41,923 nucleotides of DNA from an uncultured Alphaproteobacteria bacterium (GTDB taxonomy: Bacteria > Pseudomonadota > Alphaproteobacteria > RF32 > CAG-239): assembly GCA_944391505.1 (NCBI GenBank), contig CALXTV010000016.1:1-41923 (forward strand), given 5' to 3'. A program made the position numbers and the translations under genes. Each line of letters starts with the position of its first letter. Position 1 is the first letter of the stretch. Below, piece after piece: positions 39,210-41,923 of this stretch. The notes under the pieces are model-generated. The model was given only the letters and a program-made list of their open reading frames with translations. It was not told the origin of the DNA and did not search any database.

Positions 39210-41243
39210 ATGGCAGAAGAAGAAAACGAAGCCCCGGAAACGCTTCCCGAAGAAAATACAGAAAAGAGCAGCGAAGTCGGCGCCAACAGGTTTCTGGTCA
39301 AAGAAAGATACGAGATAGATTATTCCCAGCCGCTTCCCTGGCTGGACAGCAACGGAGCCAAAGCATTCCGAGTCATTGATCGCATAGACACCAAACGCGG
39401 CCTTTTCGCACTGCTTTGTAGCAACACGAGCTGCCCGCGTTCAACTATTCTGCCCTACATCAAGTCCATTGAATGTCGCAGCCTCATGAAGCTTGTCGAA
39501 TTCGGCATTGTTACCTGGCTGCCGGAAAAATCACGTAATCTGGCACTGATTTACAAAATTCCGTACGGCAAAGTTTTTGAGGGTGGCAAAATCGATTTAG
39601 ACATCCGCAATTCCGAAAAATTCAAAAACACGCTCATCAGTCTTCTTTCCGTTGTCGAAGCCTTGAAAAGCTACAATATTACCCATCGAGCCATTCGCGC
39701 GGACAACCTGTATTACGCCAATGCCGAAAAGACCGAAATTCTGGTCGGTGACTGCGCTGCGTCGTTTCCTGCCTTTTATCAACCGTCTGCCTATGAAACG
39801 ATTGAAGATATGCTCTCCATACCGGAAGGACGAGGCAACGGCAGTGAAAAAAACGATATTTACGCTATCGGCGCCGTCATGATGGCGCTTTATCTCGGGC
39901 ACGAACTCGGCAGCGACATGAGCACGCCGGAACTTTTGCGTATAAAACTGAAAAAAGGAAGCTATGCAACGCTGCTCGGTGATGATAAGGTATCCAACCA
40001 GATTTCGCCGATACTGCGCAGCCTGCTTAACGACGATGTCAATTCCAGACTCAACTATGTTCAGGCATACAATCTTCTGGAGGGAAAATCAATCAACTTT
40101 GTCGGCGGAAATACGGCTGACCGCCCCAAAAGAACCATATCATTCAACGGCGAAAAATTTTATACCGCGCGCGATTTTGCCATTGCTATCAGCAATTCGC
40201 CGCAAGAAGCTTATGAACTGGTAAGATCGGGAAAACTGCTTGACTGGGTGAAAAACGGCCTCGAAAACGAAAAGCTGGCCGGCAAAATCGAAAAGATGCT
40301 TGCCGCTTCGCCGGAAGGATCCGTCAGCACCGACGTCATCATCGCCAAAATCTGCATCTTACTGGCGCCGGAACTTCCTCTCCGGCTGCGAGAGTTATGC
40401 TTGTTTCCGGACGGCGCGCCGAAAGCCATCTTCTATGCCCTGCGCAAAGGAACGAATACCAAGGCTTTTCACGAACTTTTCTCTTCAGAGTTGATAAAGC
40501 TTTGGTATCTTGAACAGGAACATATGCGTTCGCCGGCCAACGCCGCAGAATTCCGAGTTTACATCAACCGCCAGGACATCGGTTACGGTCTAGATCGTAT
40601 TATGTATGACTTTGACGACGACATTCCCTGCGTCAGCCCATTGCTCGGCGACGAATTTGTCAATTCCCCAACGCGGATATTGCGCGCTCTGGACAACACC
40701 TATGCCCGACAGATTGTCAAAAGCATGCCCTACGACCGCAACATCATTGCCTACCTGCGCTGCAAAATGGGCAAAAAAATTGACGGTATTCTCACGGATC
40801 TCGGTTCCGGCAAGGATTACCTTCAGGCCGGCGCCATTCTGCGCCTTTATACCAGCATGCAAAACAAATTCGGTCCGGCGCAGCTGCCTCATTTGTCGCA
40901 ATGGCTGGCCAGTTCGTCAGTTCCTGTCATTAAAAGCTACCATAACCTGAAATATCAAAAATTTCTGGAACGGGAACTGCTCAAAATCAACAAAAACGGC
41001 AAGCTGCACGAACTCTGCGACATTCTCGAAAACGAAGAGGCACGTAACAAAGACAAGGCAAATTACGCCAAAGCTGTCAGCGACATCAACTTTTTGCTGT
41101 CTGAAAAAAACAAACTGATTAACAACAGTTATAAAATGGACGAAGAAGCACGCAGTCTGGCCATCAGGTTTACGTCCATGCTGGCAATCATGGTTATGCT
41201 GGCCTCCTTTGTCTTCAACCTCATTTTGTGGGTAATCAAATGA
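39210..41243 (+). CDS. Tail-anchored Ser/Thr pseudokinase
   Basis: 677 residues. The region about 50-295 resembles the protein-kinase fold: SLLSVVEALKSYNITHR and then AIRADNLYY correspond to the catalytic loop, ILVGDCA to the DFG segment, and NDIYAIGAVMMALYLG to subdomain IX. The catalytic Asp of HRD is Ala (HRA, 159-161) and no clear glycine loop is seen, while Asn166 and Asp181 remain; so phosphotransfer is unlikely. The middle 350 residues are helical and unrecognised. The C-terminus ends in one membrane segment (SMLAIMVMLASFVFNLILW), placing nearly the whole protein in the cytoplasm. The stop overlaps the start of the next gene (ATGA). Confidence 0.75.
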   Translation: MAEEENEAPETLPEENTEKSSEVGANRFLVKERYEIDYSQPLPWLDSNGAKAFRVIDRIDTKRGLFALLCSNTSCPRSTILPYIKSIECRSLMKLVEFGIVTWLPEKSRNLALIYKIPYGKVFEGGKIDLDIRNSEKFKNTLISLLSVVEALKSYNITHRAIRADNLYYANAEKTEILVGDCAASFPAFYQPSAYETIEDMLSIPEGRGNGSEKNDIYAIGAVMMALYLGHELGSDMSTPELLRIKLKKGSYATLLGDDKVSNQISPILRSLLNDDVNSRLNYVQAYNLLEGKSINFVGGNTADRPKRTISFNGEKFYTARDFAIAISNSPQEAYELVRSGKLLDWVKNGLENEKLAGKIEKMLAASPEGSVSTDVIIAKICILLAPELPLRLRELCLFPDGAPKAIFYALRKGTNTKAFHELFSSELIKLWYLEQEHMRSPANAAEFRVYINRQDIGYGLDRIMYDFDDDIPCVSPLLGDEFVNSPTRILRALDNTYARQIVKSMPYDRNIIAYLRCKMGKKIDGILTDLGSGKDYLQAGAILRLYTSMQNKFGPAQLPHLSQWLASSSVPVIKSYHNLKYQKFLERELLKINKNGKLHELCDILENEEARNKDKANYAKAVSDINFLLSEKNKLINNSYKMDEEARSLAIRFTSMLAIMVMLASFVFNLILWVIK

Positions 41244-41725
41244 AAAAAGAAAACACCAAAAAACCTTTGGACAATCTGAAAAAATCCTACCGCAAGCTTT
41301 CCGTTATCCAGAAGATGCTTCTGTTCATAGGCTTGTTGTTCATCGTCATCAGCACCCTGCCCGCCGTCATGGTCTTGCTCATCGGCCTGCTTCCGACCTT
41401 TACGATTTTGGTTACCGACCCCAAAAACACCGACAAACTGGTAATTGTCGGCAGTTTTAACCTTGCCGGTGTTTTTATCTATTTGATGAGCATCATCAAC
41501 ACTTTTACCATACACAATGCTTTTTTCATCGTCGGCGATATTTTTAATCTGATTATCATGCTCGGTTCGGCCGGATTAGGACTGGTTGCCTATTATGAAA
41601 TTCCCAACCTGTTTATGTTTATATCCAAGGCCTCTGCACAAAAACGGCTTAAAAGCATCGACGCCAAACTGGCACATCTGGCCGAAGACTGGGGCTCCGA
41701 ACTCATTGACCGCCAAAAAGATTAA
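41240..41725 (+). CDS. Small polytopic membrane protein, pseudokinase partner
   Basis: 161 residues. About four membrane segments: MLLFIGLLFIVISTLPAVMV, LIGLLPTFTILV, IVGSFNLAGVFIYLMSII and IFNLIIMLGSAGLGLVAYY, with a basic N-terminus and a charged cytosolic C-terminal tail (KRLKSIDAKLAHLAEDWGSE). The ATG overlaps the pseudokinase stop; a GTG 12 bp earlier is an alternative. Strict overlap suggests a complex with the tail-anchored pseudokinase. No family recognised. Confidence 0.8.
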   Translation: MKKENTKKPLDNLKKSYRKLSVIQKMLLFIGLLFIVISTLPAVMVLLIGLLPTFTILVTDPKNTDKLVIVGSFNLAGVFIYLMSIINTFTIHNAFFIVGDIFNLIIMLGSAGLGLVAYYEIPNLFMFISKASAQKRLKSIDAKLAHLAEDWGSELIDRQKD

Positions 41726-41759
41726 AAAAGGGAAATAATAAGGATTTAGGGAAAATAAA

Positions 41760-41923
41760 GCGGAGCACTGCGGCAGCAAAAATAGTCCGCCGGACTATTT
41801 TTCGCCGAAAAGCAATGAGACTTGTTGTTGTGAGAAGCGACAGCGCTACGAAACAACAACCTAGTCGGAATTGGCATCAGTACGTGAGCATTTTTTCAGC
41901 TCGCAAAATCTGTACTAGACACC
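41760..41923. repeat. Two-hairpin repeat at the right end, also a possible terminator
   Basis: First hairpin AAAAATAGTCCG-c-CGGACTATTTTT (41778-41802), perfect 12-bp arms, could end the preceding operon. The second hairpin TTGTTGTT/AACAACAA (41822-41859) has the loop AGAAGCGACAGCGCTACGA (41833-41851), identical at 18 of 19 bases to the loop in the tRNA-Gly array modules. AGTACGTGA then CTGTACTAG at 41879 and 41910 repeat sequence found at 9286 and 9318. The element may continue beyond the window. Confidence 0.75.

Overview
The window looks like chromosomal DNA of a motile, Gram-negative alphaproteobacterium, probably one of the uncultured, host-associated, anaerobic Rhodospirillales-like lineages. 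The class is inferred from GcrA, a FlaF flagellar regulator, a near-perfect sigma-54 promoter ahead of flgF, an rpoZ-rsh pair and a lepB-rnc-era cluster. LPS is expected from kdsB. Anaerobic pyruvate metabolism is expected from a single-chain pyruvate:ferredoxin oxidoreductase (nifJ). No rRNA, CRISPR array, integrase, transposase or prophage block is visible.

Layout. 1-503: 3' end of a Cys-rich exported protein. 563-4523 (minus): flagellar rod/ring operon flgF-flgG-flgA-flgH, then a protein made of two tandem FlaF domains. 4684-6018 (minus): a DUF1566-like exported paralogue of the first gene and an NlpE-like lipoprotein. 6099-8960 (minus): acpS, lepB, rnc, era, with an unusual structured leader before lepB. 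9064-9345: two degenerate copies of a 150-bp hairpin repeat. 9346-12132 (minus): rsh and rpoZ. 12224-17647 (minus): a DUF4139 protein, an unknown exported protein, murD and murC. 17801-19786 (plus): gcrA, then a PomA/PomB-type motA-motB pair. 19801-20385 (minus): a histidine phosphatase. 20488-20561: tRNA-Gly(CCC), followed by about 860 bp of alternating stem-loop modules, each bracketed by pieces of that tRNA.

21448-22828 (minus): a small lipoprotein, a coiled-coil exported protein and a membrane-anchored protein. 23119-26685 (plus): nifJ. 26842-28456: three unrecognised small genes. 28478-31091 (minus): an M17 and an M29 aminopeptidase. 31232-34395 (plus): a 601-residue HNH-motif protein overlapping a SUKH-like gene, then tsaC. 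34446-35270 (minus): an SPFH/prohibitin protein. 35575-37106 (minus): kdsB and an overlapping phosphatase-like gene lacking its second catalytic histidine. 37184-37936 (plus): a TrmN6-like methyltransferase. 37933-39042 (minus): a PAS plus degenerate GGDEF protein. 39210-41725 (plus): a tail-anchored pseudokinase and a small membrane partner. 41726-41923: another hairpin repeat.

Most genes are housekeeping, grouped in short operons with 4-bp overlaps or short gaps, often separated by clear intrinsic terminators. The most interesting material is (i) a dispersed two-hairpin repeat whose loop is conserved while the stems differ, (ii) the tRNA-Gly 3'-end array built from it, (iii) the HNH/SUKH-like gene pair, (iv) the FlaF-FlaF fusion, (v) the pseudokinase/membrane pair, and (vi) interleaved complementary arms in the lepB-rnc-era leader. 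All calls come from reading the sequence and from family knowledge; no database search was run.
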